64,000 nucleotides of DNA, from the NCBI GenBank assembly GCA_003117195.1, contig BDSI01000054.1, forward strand, positions 620,001-684,000. Reading direction: 5' to 3'. This document shows positions 32,499-45,441 of this stretch, piece by piece. Every line of letters begins with the position of its first letter. Positions within the stretch are counted from its first letter, which is position 1. The notes under the pieces are model-generated. The model made no database searches and was not told where the DNA came from. It saw nothing but the letters and a program-made list of their open reading frames with translations. The translations under genes were made by a program, and so were the position numbers. Source of the stretch: Eudorina sp. 2006-703-Eu-15 (taxonomy: Eukaryota > Chlorophyta > Chlorophyceae > Chlamydomonadales > Volvocaceae).

Positions 32499-35303
32499 AG
32501 CCGAAGTTGGCGGTGGCTCCTGTGGGGTAGATATCTGCAGGTGGAGCGAAGTATACATGCATCAATAATTAAGGAATATTCCCATTGTTATTAAAATAAA
32601 TCATAGCTGTTGTAATTAATTATTAATTATTATATCAATTTATTTTTTATAACCGTATTATTCTTTATCTTTTATCGATTTTCATATTGTTGGAATTAAT
32701 ACTATTTTGATTGTTATGGTTATCATCATTATGCCGGGCACCACCCTGTTGTGCGTTAAGGCGGCCGAGACGAGGGTAAACAATCAAAAACGCACACAAA
32801 CTCAGGCACGCTAGGAAGTGCAAGGGATTCGTTAGTATAAAAAATGGAGTTGCTCTCGCTCCGAAATAAAGGTTGGACACATCGCGCGATCCAACTTGCT
32901 CATTCTTACCAACGTTAGCGTCGTACATTTGTTCAGCCGCGCTGGCGTCAGACGCGGCCAGCAATGGCTGGCGGGAGCTGTAAAGCAGCGCCACTCTCAT
33001 TACGCCAGTGAAGGGATTCGCAAGGCGGAGGGCGCCCGCGCTGATGGTCACTGTTACTGGGCTGCTGAAATAGTACTTGAAGCGCAGACCCGCGCTGTTG
33101 GCCACCTGCAGGGTAGCAAGTAACGGTGTGCGTGCGTGCTTTACGAGGGGCCCCGTCCAATCATATGCGAAATCAACTGCTCCTTCCGTCATCAACGATG
33201 AACTAGACGAACGAACGGTTCAATGCATGCATGACCAGCAACAGGAACGCAAATCCTTTCTTGGGTGTATCTACTATATATGTATTTACTATATATTTAC
33301 TAGGTGGGTTGTAAGCAAGGTAGATGCATATGTATGTGAACACGGCAGTAATATGATCTCGTATGATCTCGTTCGCTCGGTATTGCTCGCAGCGAGGCCG
33401 TCGTCGTATATATGTATATATACTGAGTTGCACGCACGCAGACTTCGGGGCCCAATGTATGCGTGCATGGAGCCGCCATCTATGTATCGCACATACAGTT
33501 TTTGCGCAGTTGGATGGGCTGGCTGCCTGTTATTGCAACAATCATCAACTTGTCCTACTCGCTCATCATCTACATCATCAGTGCCTGCAGCGCCTGCGTG
33601 GGGGCGGCTCCTTCGACCTGTTGCTGTAGCTAGTTGCTGGTACCTCATGCACCTTATTACCTTGAAGGATCTGCCGGTTAAGGTGCCGAGCCCCTCGACA
33701 ATCGGTGCGCCAGCATGCTGATGGATGACGGGAGTGAGACCCGAGAAGCGCACAGTCAGGAAGGGGTTGCCCTGCAGCATGGTGGCCTGCATGCTGCCTG
33801 CTGCTGGGCCGCCATTGCCGCCGGCTCCGCCCGCAGCCGCCAGCCACTCGAAGGTGACGCCCATCTCGTTGCCCGATAGCGCAGTATTGCGCCCAGCCAG
33901 GCCCTCCAGAGCGGCGACACTTATGTTCAAGTCGTAAGCGGGCACGATGTAGGTGGGCTGGATGTCCCAATGCACCCCAGGGGGCACTGCCTCCAGGCGG
34001 TCCGGTAGGACCTTCGCGCGCCAGGGGTGCAGGGCTACCTGCTGGCGGGCGACCAAGCACGCACGCACCTGTAGCACTCAAGGGCGCGCACAACCACAAC
34101 GATAATAATGCCAGTAATATGAAGTAGAATTAATAGTTATAATTAAATGTCAAGCAAAGGGGCACGCACGCACCCGTAACACTCAAGGGCGCGCACAACC
34201 ACAACGATAATTATGCCAGTAATATTAAGTAGAATTATTAGTTATAATTAAATGTCATACAATAAATATTAACAATATTAGCAACAATGGTACCGTAATG
34301 ATAATAACAATGATATTCATACCAATAAATTATTACAATAAATCCAAATAACAATAAATATGTTTACAACGATCACGATTACAATAATAATAATTGTAAT
34401 GAACATAGTAGTAATAATAATTATAATAATACACCTTCCCAGCCATCTATGTACGTACACCAGCAGCCATCCATCCAGCCACGCACACACCCATCCACCC
34501 ACCGACCCACCGGCTCCTCGCCGGTCTTGAGGGTGTATTGTGAAGGATGCGTCCAGGTGGACCACCAGCTGTTGGTGGGGAAGGGGAAGAAGCGACTGGG
34601 CAGCGAGGGCTGGAGGTCCAGCTGCACAGTCTGCCAGCCGGTCCTGCGTGCGTGCGTGTCACAATAGGTGATCACCTATTGAGCCCTCATGAGCCACGAA
34701 TAATAAAGCAGTGGCAGCGACATGTATCGACATATAATACTGAGGAGTTGCGTGATAAGTATGTGGGTAAAATGCAAGTACATGTCAATTTATAGGAGGG
34801 CGGCGGGGTAGGTTGAGCGAGCCTGCATGTTTTATTTCGGAGCCAGCGACCGCGCGGCGGGCGGGGGTTGAATAGGTAGGGGTACGCAGCAGCTATCTGC
34901 TGGCAACGAGAATGAGGACCCACCAGGTGGAGAGGTTTGTGTTCGTGACGTTGACCATGCCAGGAGGTGCGTTGATGTTCACAGCAGCAGGATTCAGAGT
35001 CGTGTATTGAGGTACGGCTGTCGCCTGCTGCTGCTGAGACGCTGCGGCGGGTACACGGCGGCTGCGGGTGCCCGGCAGCGATCCCTCTGCCGCCAGCATG
35101 CGAGAGGTTGTTAGCGTGTCCGCAGGAGTAGTTTCAATGACGCCTTGTGATGGCTTGTCCGACATACCAGACAACAGACCACCGGAATCCAGACTATTCG
35201 CGCACGCGTACGTCAGAACAACGAATAGAAATGATATCAGTGTGGAAGCAAGTGTAATAAGTCTATAATAAAAGCGGTGGAATCCAACAATGTTGTTGCA
35301 CAT
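30344..35303 (-). CDS. GH81 endo-1,3-beta-glucanase with proline-rich tail
   Basis: Predicted to hydrolyse beta-1,3-glucan (laminarin/callose type) at the cell surface or in the wall. Exons 34924-35303, 34511-34643, 33661-34038, 32910-33105, 31579-32534 and 30344-31393 join in phase (1030 residues). Residues about 14-36 form one hydrophobic segment (signal anchor or long signal peptide). GH81 N-domain motifs are PFPTNSWW, WDIQPTYIVPAYDLNISV and PFLTVRFSGLTPVI. In the catalytic half, YNDHHYHYGY carries the likely acid Asp (about 607), and NMDWWGGHSWASGL leads to NQ/ESTSEA, which supplies the two conserved Glu (about 682 and 686) right after the last intron. A run of about 18 Gln follows YPTGATANFGY. 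From about residue 855 the protein is an SPPP/PPPP hydroxyproline-rich-like tail, absent from fungal and bacterial GH81. Exon 3 could instead begin at 34068, adding ten residues in frame. An upstream Met at 35378 falls in a dispersed repeat and is disfavoured. Confidence 0.88.
32444..32496 (-). repeat. CTG/CAG repeat coding poly-Gln in GH81
   Basis: About 18 CTG triplets, read as CAG on the coding strand, within GH81 exon 5 directly after YPTGATANFGY. Likely length-variable between strains. Confidence 0.9.
34061..34257. repeat. 92-bp direct duplication spanning a GH81 splice acceptor
   Basis: Copies 34061-34152 and 34166-34257 (offset 105) differ at only a few positions. The first contains the alternative acceptor CTACAG of GH81 exon 3 on the minus strand. 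In the second this is changed to TTACGG, so the duplicated acceptor is destroyed. The AT-rich intron continues to 34440. Confidence 0.85.
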
Positions 35304-35340
35304 TGCTGGACATTCGTTAATCCGCAGCTGACAACATCTG

Positions 35341-35389
35341 GTATACACCGATGATCCCGTTGGGGTCCGCTGTAACATTCATTCATTCA
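35341..35389 (+). repeat. TGTAAC-tail dispersed repeat just upstream of the GH81 start
   Basis: Contains GTATACACCGATG, TTGGGGTCCGCTGTAACATT and (CATT)n. It lies 38 bases upstream of the chosen GH81 start codon and overlaps the alternative upstream Met, so the promoter or 5' UTR has been invaded by the repeat. Confidence 0.7.
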
Positions 35390-37167
35390 AACATAACACA
35401 AAATGTACACAGCTGACTGTTAATAATAAATTGCACCTGACACGTCTGGATGGGTATCTGGATGACCGGCTGTAATATATAAATGGACGTTATCCGACAA
35501 TGTTATTGATTATTCGGGTGCGTCCGGGGCCTTACATGCGTTTCGTCAGATCAGCAGGTAGGCCGTAAGTTTGCCGGGATAATGGTCAAGGAGCCGAAGC
35601 GACGGAGGTAGTTGCAATATTTTAAGACATGCACCACGGAGATGACAGGTTCGTATGGCTGCGGATGGAAATCGGCCCATCCAAGATTTGATGCATTTAT
35701 TCGAAAATCGGACTAGGCAACCCCTAAGCAGTTCATGTGAGAAGTTGACAAACGATTTTACAGATCAACTTTATCTCGAGTCGTTGTAGCAGCAAGGCTA
35801 GCTGGTGGCACGCAACCTCGCTGTTGGATGGATATGGCAGACCAAGCATGGGGCCGATGCATGGGGCTTGATTGGACATGACCGCGGGAACAAAACTAGA
35901 TGTCGAACTAACACGCACGCCAGTCGCATGCGTTTTTAGCTAGTATCATTGTATTTGTCGTTACAATTAATATTGTTCATCAATCAAGTAGTACTGTGCG
36001 CGGCAGCTGGGCCCTATCGTCAAGAAGTAGTACGCACGTACTGCGCTCTCACTCATCCCCCTGGCGGCCAATGCATGGTGATGCCGCTGATGCTGCGGAC
36101 GGCGACTTTGTGTTCTTATTTTGATATGTCGTTCGATGTACGTACGCACGGCGCTTTCATGTATTACATATCCACGCATCTAGCTAGATGCTGGCTGCAC
36201 CAACTAACTGCGGCCTGCACCGACTATCCACCTTCGGTCGGTGCGTGCATGCCCACATACTTGGCGGTTTTTAGTTGACATCTATCTGCCATCACTTGAC
36301 GCACGTCCCTTGAAAGGAACAACGGTGTACCACGAACAGCACAAACCCATCGACATGCACCACGCACTCGCTCGCTGCAGAAACATACTGTGAATTAACT
36401 GCATCAAGCAACTGAATGAAGCCGCTACATACGTACACACGGCATGGTATGTACACACGGCACAGTACACACGGCACAGTACACACGGCGGTGGATGGTA
36501 TCATGGTGTATGTTCGAGTGATGCGGGTGACGAAGCAGACAATCTCCCTGCCTGGTGTACCGCAATTGTGTGTTGCGCATGCACACCAAAATAGCCAGTA
36601 AGCTTTCGTACATGCCCCTATCGTCCCATGCCATTACTGCATACAGCCCCGCCCGCTGACAGCTTTATTTCACTCAGCAGCAGGGAGTCAGCCACAGCTA
36701 ACGGACGGACTCCGTCATCCCTCCGCTTGCCGCCCCGCCGTGCTGTATCGATCGGGGCAACATGCATCATCGTTGCCGCATGACGGGGCGCGCGACGGCT
36801 CCATGATGGCGGCGCAACCTGTACCCACGAAGGACGGAAGCAGAACAAGCAATGATGGGAGCGGTAGGTGCGCCAACATATCAAGGAAGGTGAGCGTCAT
36901 AATAAGTAGCACGTACTGATAAGGTACGGTAGCAAGCAAGGTAGTTACCTACATCACCTAAAACTGCATGCATCATGCATCATGCACGCACCATCGCGCG
37001 TGGCTATCTAGCCATCTAACTGATAATCACCTCGATCATGCGACACCCTCGAATTAGCACACCGCGAGCAGTATGTATGTTTGCCGTAAATGAAGTATCG
37101 AGTTGCGGGTCTCCCACCGTATTACGTGTGTACACACCTCCATCTGCTGTCCTCCAGTAGCCACGCA
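35390..37167. other. Intergenic upstream of the GH81 gene
   Basis: Candidate promoter of the GH81 gene on the right of the TGTAAC-tail repeat, then the 3' flank of the B3-like gene. No coding pattern recognised. Short repeats of ACACGGCA occur near 36430-36490. Confidence 0.45.
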
Positions 37168-37641
37168 TTACATGTGTGTGCTGTCGGAGTCCACGACACG
37201 GTGTCGTGGATGCACCTCCAGAAATGCAGATGCTATCGCCAGCAGCCCACCACCGCCGCCACCACAACCACTGCCGCTGCTGCCCACCCACGTTTCAGCG
37301 CCAGGCGCAGCCACAGCTCTCGGCGGCGTGAATGGCGGCTCGTCGGACATCTCCTCTGGCAGGAACACGTACTGGGTTACCCAATCCAGCGGGTCGGCAG
37401 CAGTCACTGTGTCAATGGCACCGTGCTTCATGTCATCCGCGGCCCCGGTGACATGCTCGCAATAATCCTGCTGCACACCCTGAACCAGCTCATCACCACC
37501 CCCTGGCTGCTGTGGCTGCTCCTGATGCCCCGCTAGCTGCTGTCCGGGTAGTCCGGGAACACCACCATCCCAGACGTACTGCTGTTGCTGGTACGGCTGC
37601 TGGAACATGCGGCCGAAACACCCTTCAACCTCCTGCTGCAC

Positions 37642-37674
<33 letters not shown>

Positions 37675-40600
37675 CATAGAAGCAGCTGCAGAGGGGGTGA
37701 ACTCTGGCCGCCCCGACCACTGCCGCTGCCAAACGGGGACCCGTTTGAGAGCGGCATCAGCGTCTGGGAGGACACGCCCTTGTACACCTCAGTCATGCAG
37801 AAGATATGGCCGGTGGTGGCAGCTGCACGCATGAGAAGGGGGTGGCGTGGTGGCAAGGCATTAAGGCGGAGTGAGGTAACATGCACGTACGTGAGTAGTA
37901 AAGCTTACACCGCCTGCAGGTGCGCGCCTAAACATACATCTGCCGCCCCTCCGCCTTCAGTCCACCTGCAACCCATTGCATTCCCTTCCACTCCATCCCA
38001 TCAGTCTGTGTAATTCACCCGGGGACCTAGCGGACGGAAATAATGCCTTCATTCTGCACCCAGATACGGATGTGGCTTGCATTGGGGCATGCGATTGAAG
38101 GCATGTAGGCCCTGTGTCTAGCTGTACATGCCCGCACCATCATTGGGGCTCAGAGGCATCTTGCAGCAGCCGTCGGGTGACGGCGCCAAAGGGCCGGCGA
38201 TGGCGTCTTCAGGGGGTGAACGACACCGCTGCCTCGAATGATGCCGTAGCAGGCTCTCCGGCAGCTTCAGTAACAATGGTGCTTCCGCGGCTTCAGTGCT
38301 GAGGTCAAACGCAGCGGCGGCGGCAAGCGGCGGCGGCGGCGGCGGCGGTGGTGGTGACAACGGCACAGCCTGATGAACGGCGGCGGCTCCAAAACCGCTG
38401 CACGGCTGCCACCACGCTGCTCTGTCCGCCCTTTGGTGACGCTGGATCCCGACGTGGAAAGCATCCGGCCGACCATAGGTGCGCCGAAAGGTGAGAACAT
38501 CTGCATCCACGGCTTGAATGTGGGCCATCAGGCCTGAAGCACCGTCAATACCCAGCATGCGCCCCCGTTGCTTGTATTTGTAAGATGTCACACGCGCCTG
38601 TTGGCAGTGCGGGTGGCGGCGGCCATCCAGGTAGTTGCGGTTACATATATAGTATGGCTAGCTATCTGGGCCAGCCTCCCATCCAGCCACCTGCTGCCGG
38701 TCGCTTCAAAGTCGCAGTGATAGCTAAACCAGGTCGGGGCTAGCTGAACAGCTAGAACAGCATTCCGCCCTGCTGAAGGAACGCCCTCGTCTCTTATGCA
38801 TGGTTGCTAGTCGCAACAATGATAGAGAATGTAGAGAATCTTACAGCACAAGCGCAGATAGACGTTAGTCAAGGAGCAGTCGCATGTGTTGATTGCGATC
38901 GTTGAACCATCAATCACGGCGGACCCTAGCCAGGGTTGCCATCCACGTACCCCAACCTTCATTCCATCCACACACCCTCCCATCCGCCATTCACCCTAGC
39001 GAGCGAGATCTTCCTCGCTCCCATACGTATCCATACCCCCTATGCACCCACGGCACCCAATAAAAAGTGGATGATCCACGTACCTGCCACTCGCTGCCGT
39101 CATCTTCACTGATAAGCGTGATGGGGATGTCGTCCCAGCTAGCGGTGGGCCGGGATCGCAGCAGCTCCGAAAACACGCCCTGTTCCAGGCAGCGCACCAG
39201 CGTGATTCGGCCGGTGCGCACTGGGAGCAGGCGCGGTGGCAGGCAGGGTCCAGTGCACATCATCAAGGGGGCATCTTGATTTGCTCGATTTGCTCGATGC
39301 TATTCTCATGCATTACTGCCGAACACCCGCCGCTCAGCGTACCTATATACATGTAACGATCGATGCACTTGGAAAGATTTGACGTTACTTACGTCAGTAT
39401 ACTTGCACACCTCACCCATCCAATCCATGAATCCATCCACTACCGTATGGCAAGCTACGAAGGAGACGAACCAATCGACCCACCCTCGAATTCGGTGAGC
39501 TCCTTGCTGCTCGCCTCGCAATCAGTCTGCTGCCCGGCAGGTTGCAATAATGCGGCGCCGGCAGCAGTGGCGGCCGCGGGGCCAGTAGAAGCGGCAGCGG
39601 GGGCGGCGGCTGGGCCGATCCCAGGCGACGGTTCCTGGATGTCAAGCCAGCGATGCCGCGGGTCTTGCTGCCCGTGATCATTCCAACAATAATGATGCTG
39701 CTCTAGCTGCTCCGGCCACGGGGACGACAGTGGCGCGCTCAGCGGCTGTGAATGAAATGCTAACCTCGGTCCCGAGGCCGCGGGCGGCCCCATTAGGCCA
39801 TGTACAATGTACTGCTGTCTCTGATGACAGACCTCTCCATCGGCCGCTGCTAGGCCGCCCTCAGCCGCTTCCGGCAACGGGCACTGTGAGTCGTCATCGC
39901 AAGTTGCATCACCATGAATCAGCGCCGCGGCACTGTACGGCAGAGCCGTCGTAGTACCTGCTGCATCGTCACCATGAGCTGACGATCCCACTCTAGGCCT
40001 CACAGTAGAAGCGGCTGCTGCTATTGCGGCCCTGGAGAGGGCGACGGCGTAGGCGATGCACGGAGAAGCCTGGGGCTGCTCTTTGTTGTGCAGCGCTGCA
40101 GTCGGGTCCGCTGGCGGCTGATGTGCTTCCCACCACAGTGATGGCGTCGCTGGGGGCTGTGCACGCTCTTGCGCCAAGGGTTGGGCGGTTCTTTGCCGCT
40201 GCCGTTTGATTGCTCTGTCTGCCCGCTGGCCGCCTCCACAGCTGGCGACGTTCCCTCCACCACGCCCTTGAAGGATGCAGCCGGCGTTGCCATCCCCTGT
40301 AGGACGGCGGAGGCTCACGTGGAAGGCATACGACGCCGCTTGGTGCTGCCCTAGCGGTGGCGACGACGGCGGCGATGGCAGACCCGCCGGCGGCGACTGC
40401 TGGGCGCCACTGTCAGCGGTAAAGGAGGATGGGCTCAAGGCGATCGGACGGAAGGCGACGACGTCCAGAGGCTGAGCCCCCAGGTGCTGGAACATGATCT
40501 GCATGCCGTTAAGGTACATGTTGCCCAGGACATCTACCGAAGCCACCACCTGCGGGACGGTTGGGGACCTTGCTTATTATTCCAGGGAGAGAAACAAAGG

Positions 40601-42768
40601 TAGGACATGAATAAACTAAGCTGCTGTAGACAGCAGTGCAGCGACAGCGGCGGCTGCTCACTGTGTGACGGGGACAAAGTGGCGGGCATGATTATTATTG
40701 TCGCATCCATCCATCGGGTTCAGGATAGTACTTAAAAACCTGCAGATCCAATTCGTCCTTGTCTACCTAAGCTATATACGGACAGCTACCTACCTACACA
40801 CCGAGGTGCGCTGCTGATCAGCATGCACGGCTACCCGCCTACCATGATACCCGTACATGGCGCGCGTTGGACACGTCACGCGCCAGCCCTCCGTCCAGCG
40901 CGCGACGACCTCTTCAAATCCATAAGTGCGCGTACCAGCCGTTAACACAGCCCTAATAATAAGCTATTGGTGTATGTACCGTACGGACACGGCTCTCCTG
41001 CGGACTTACGTCCCATTCTTGGTGCTGCTGTTGCTGCTGCTGCTGCTGTCGCCCGCTGCTGCCACTCATAATCTCGCCATCAGCCCCGCGCACCTCCGGA
41101 CATGCAGGGTCCTGCTCGGCGGATGCATCACCCGCCGTGGACCCGTCGGCCCGTTTGGCACCGCCTCCGACATCGACCGCACAGCAGCTGCCACCCGTCA
41201 GCATCTTGACTAGCACCTGGCGAGACGCCGCACGCACCGGCCCCGCCGCCGTCTTCATTGCGTGCAGCCCCGCGCAGAGCTCCGCGAACACGCCCTCTTG
41301 CAGTTGGCGGTTGAGCCTGAAGTGTGCAGACACTGCGTGCACGGGCGTCGAATAAACGGAAATGTACCACTCAAACCGCAACCTTGCATTACTAATATTC
41401 TGGCAGAGACAGAAGCAGCCAAGCAAGTTAAAAGGCAGCGCGGTCGGGAGGTAGGTGATGAACTGGATGAACCCTGCAGAAGTGTGTGCGCATCTGATGA
41501 TGAGGGCGGGCCATCCATCTGTCGGTACCTGGGACGTATGTACATCAAGGTGATGTGACCTGAAACTGAACAACTGCTGGATAGTGGCCTGAGATACATA
41601 CATCTCCTGGGACCGCTACTCACCTTCGCTGCTGCACAGGCACCTCTCAAACGCTGGGTTCCACTGCCGCCCGCCGGCTTTCGTCTGGTGGGCCGGTGGC
41701 GAGCCCCCGCCGCCGCCGTGTGCACAACGGCGCTTTAGGAGCCGCCGTCCCCTTCCCCTCCGCAAGCCGCCTCCTCCACATGGGGCTCCTCCGCTGCGAC
41801 ACGAACCGACCCAAGGGTCAGTGACGGGCCGCCCTCGCAGCAGCCCGCCACCACAATCCACTTCGGCTGCTGATGGCACTGCGGGTGGTTCGCCGTCTGA
41901 TCCCAAAGGCTGCCCATCCGCCGCAGCCGCCGCCGGGGCCGGGGCAGGAGCCGGCTGCACGGCCATCACGCCGCCGTCGTCATCATCATCGCCACGCCGC
42001 ATGCAGGCGTGTGGGCCTCCCGGGTCCGTATCAAGGCAGCAGGTTGTTATCTCCATTGGCGCGAGGCCCGTGGGGCTCATCAGCGGGCCGCCCCTGAGGA
42101 GCCGCACCTCCATGAGCCGGCAGCTGCCGCCGCCTTCAGTAGTTCCACTGGTGGCGGCGGCGCCGTTCGTAATGAGCACCCTGGATGTGATCTGCAGGGT
42201 GTCCCCACACGCACCGGGCGCCGCACGCATTCAGCCAGGGGCCCAATCCAGTCAGCCACCAGCCACCGGGGTTGCCCGGCCCAGCAGTGGCCTTGTAGAG
42301 GACCACCTCCAATGGCTGCGCGTGCTCCCAGCTGTTGCGATAGTCGCCATCGGTGATGAGGTCATCATCGTCGGCAAGGCTGCTGTCCCCGCCGCGGCGG
42401 CTGTCGCTCGGGTTGCGGAGGCCGCCGCCGCCGCGCGCCCGCTCCTCATCATCCGCGACGGCCGTCGTCCCGGCTGCTGCCGGGAAGAGCTGCAGGTCGC
42501 GGGTGGTCGCGATGTCGTACGCGTCCACGGAGGGAAGCCGATGCGAGGGCTCTCGTCCGACCCGTGGGTCATCATCACCCAGCCGAGGCAACGGCGCCAG
42601 CAGTTGCGACAGCTGCTCGTCAAGGATGTAAATATGGCCAGGCGCGACTATTTGGGCGGTGATGCTTCCGGTTACGAGGCTACCCGGCCGGCCGGCAACG
42701 AGGCCGCCGCCGCGACCGTCAGATGTACGCGGGATTTGATCCAGCTCTTCCATCCAGTGCCGCCACAA
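37168..42768 (-). CDS. Probable transcription factor with two B3-like domains
   Basis: Assigned by pattern; nuclear DNA binding is inferred. Exons that fit in phase: 41624-~42194, 41529-41559 (31-base micro-exon), 41010-41382 (or -41391), 39484-40549, 39084-39220, 38138-38597, then ~37168-37822. An upstream exon (~42270-42768) begins MWRHWMEELDQIP. Domain 1 runs HFRLNRQLQEGVFAELC, VLVKML, EWD/VVASVDVLGNMYLNG, then FQHLGAQPLDVVAFRPI. Domain 2 runs ITLVRCLEQGVFSELLR, IPITLISEDDGSEWQ/AR, then HIQAVDADVLTFRR and AFHVGI. Both resemble the plant B3 order (basic strand-loop, G.EW.V, GW-F-like, DV.F), and each is split by a phase-0 intron right after the EW residues. The linker and ends are rich in Q, H, P and S. 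The last exon switches reading frame near a CAG tract (about 37680), so its structure is unresolved. Alternative: a volvocine-specific fold unrelated to B3. Confidence 0.5.
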
Positions 42769-45441
42769 TACTGCTGCAGAATTAGCTGAGTCAGGAGCCT
42801 ACCCACACATACTCACCTCATACCCATCCATGGCGAGGTGAGTATGTTAAGAGTAGCAAGAGTGAGGGCAGCTGGATGGACAAGTGAGGTGGTGTATGTG
42901 TCGATCGGATGGATCACAGCCAGTGTTGCTATCTTATAAAAAAAGAATATTTACGGGCAAAAAACCCGGAAATTTTCTATTTCCCAGAGCCCCAAAAAAA
43001 CTACGAGATTTCATTTATTTGACGCTGTGGAGCCGGAAATCTGCTCTGCCAACTATTTTTCAGACTGCCAAAAAGGTCTGGAAATCTGCAGGCGCAGGGG
43101 CCATTCCTGCGTCGTACACCTTTCTACCGCCAAACCACACTCTGATGCCCTGTCCCCAACTCCTGGTTACCCTCCCATATGCATCCGCGACGCCAGGAAA
43201 GCGCGCTTCAGCCCTCCAAGAATGAGAAACCCTGTCGTAGCTGTGGTAGCAGTGGCCCTGTTGCCGAATCACGCAGAAATATTTTTCGGCCTGCCTCAGA
43301 GGTTTTTATTTCCTGGCACCTAGGAAAGCCCCCAAAATCTGCCCTGCCAAAGGTTTTTTGGCTACTGGCGACAGGCCCTACCAACTCATAGGGGGTCTGA
43401 CAGGCGCTAACATGTATGGCGGACCTGACAATATGGCCAGATATCGGAAGTCTCCGACGGCTGTGACAGTGTCATAACAGGCTGTCAGAAACCTGTCAGA
43501 GCCTGTCAGGAGCCTGTCACTGTTCGGATGTAGGGGTCTCATGGTTTATGTTACAGCCTGTGACAGGCTGTTGACATCTAGGGCACGGGCGGCATGCCTT
43601 GGGTGTCACAGCGTGTTGACTGGTAGGGTAGGTATGATCAGCTGTGAATGTAAGACACAGTCAACAGCCGGCTAGTGGATGACATACTTTGACTACAACA
43701 TGCTGTCAACATTAAGCACAGATAGGAAATGGTTTGAATGTTAACGGCTGTTACTGTCAGGTGCCAGCCTGTAGGAAGCTGTCACCTGTTGTAATAGTAG
43801 TGTGCCAGGCGTACCTAGGACTGCTTTCCAAGCTGGCTTGGTAGATATCTCCGTATTGTACCAATAAATGCGCTTCCATATGTACTAGATGCTGCTGATA
43901 CTTTGGTTTGACTTGTCCGTACATTCGGTCTTGTTTTCTCAGCAAGCAAGAGTTGCAGACGTGTGAATGAACGACCGGTCGGTGCTGGATGGTCAACATA
44001 CGTGCAGCAACGAGTGATGGAGTCAAAGATAGGCAAACAGTCAAGATAGATACATACGGAGCGAGCTTTACATTTACACTGCATGACGTGCTTGCTCGCT
44101 GCCAGCCAGCGTGTACAGCACACACACTACACACGCACCATGCATCGATTGTTACGTGTTCGATATATAGATAGGTGTGTGGAGCCATAGCACACAAGAC
44201 GCTATCCTGTGAGGTAGCATCGTGATCTCCAACACATTCAGCCCGTGCACCATCCATCCATCCAACGCCTGCTCTATCTGAACCACACACACAGTTGTAT
44301 GTCATGGTACACCCTCATCTGCCACAGAATACTTAAGTAGACCTTGGATCCATCTCACAACAGGTGGACCACAAAAAACTACCATGCGTGACTATCCTAT
44401 CAACACACGCCCGGCCAGCTGTGTCTCCCTGTTGTGTCCAATTGCGACCACTTGGGGTGAGCCTGCATTCAGCACATTGACGAGTGGAGGCGTAGCACAT
44501 TGTTACTCTATCTGGCGGGTGGATTGCTTGGAAGCAAGTGAGGAGCCAACATCGGCCCCGCGGCTCAGGGACACTCTGATCCGCTTACCCCTTCTTACCA
44601 ATGCGATGCCTTGCGTGAACTTCTGGCCATGTATGTACCTAGTCAAGCACATACAGCGAGGTGCATTGCATACACAATTTAGGATTAGAGATTGAGGAGC
44701 GAAGAGCGAGTGTGACACGCCATGAACCCTAAGGGCGCCCACACTACTCACCCCTGGTAGTCAAGGTCGGTCGCACATCATCTTCTGTAACCAAAACTGC
44801 AACGCCTCACTTGGAAGTACAATAGCCATAACTAGCCGCGCCTCTGCTGTACAGGCAACAACGAACGAGCGCGAAGGAAGGTTAGCGTAATAGAGAGTCA
44901 GGCAATACTAGTGCTCACAGCGCCATGGGAAAGGCCAAACGTAATGCAGTAAGGCAGAACCGAGCAGATACAGAAGTAAATGGCCGCGTACCTCAGTTCC
45001 ATGAGCTATGTTGAAGGGACGGAGTTAAACATGATGGCTCGCCCGTCCTTCCTGTGAAAGGACAGCAAACATAGAACGAATAATTTATAAACACTTGTCA
45101 GGAATCAACATAGGTAGGAATCAACGGCGTTGGCAAGCGTATATCGCCAATGGCAGATTTGAATTTCAATGGCAAATTTGAACAGCTCGGTGGCGTTTAA
45201 CAATGTGTCGTCGATGTTGTCGTTGCATCCTTTATTCCTTCAATTGACTTATTTAGAATGGCGTGTTGGATACGTCAGACTCTACTCGTTTTTCGCGAAA
45301 CTGCCAGGCCAGCAGCTTTCCTGAGTTGGATCGATAGATTTCGTTTAGGAGAAATTACTACAAAGGTATCACTACATATAACTGTGGTAAAAAGATGTAA
45401 AGTAGGCCTGCCTGCATTTATATAGCGTCCTGACAAGCTCT

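Noticed and set aside
43757..44305. 182-codon minus-strand frame inside the TIR element as a possible transposase
   Set aside because: No DDE/DDD-type or zinc-finger pattern and no basic DNA-binding region; composition looks random.
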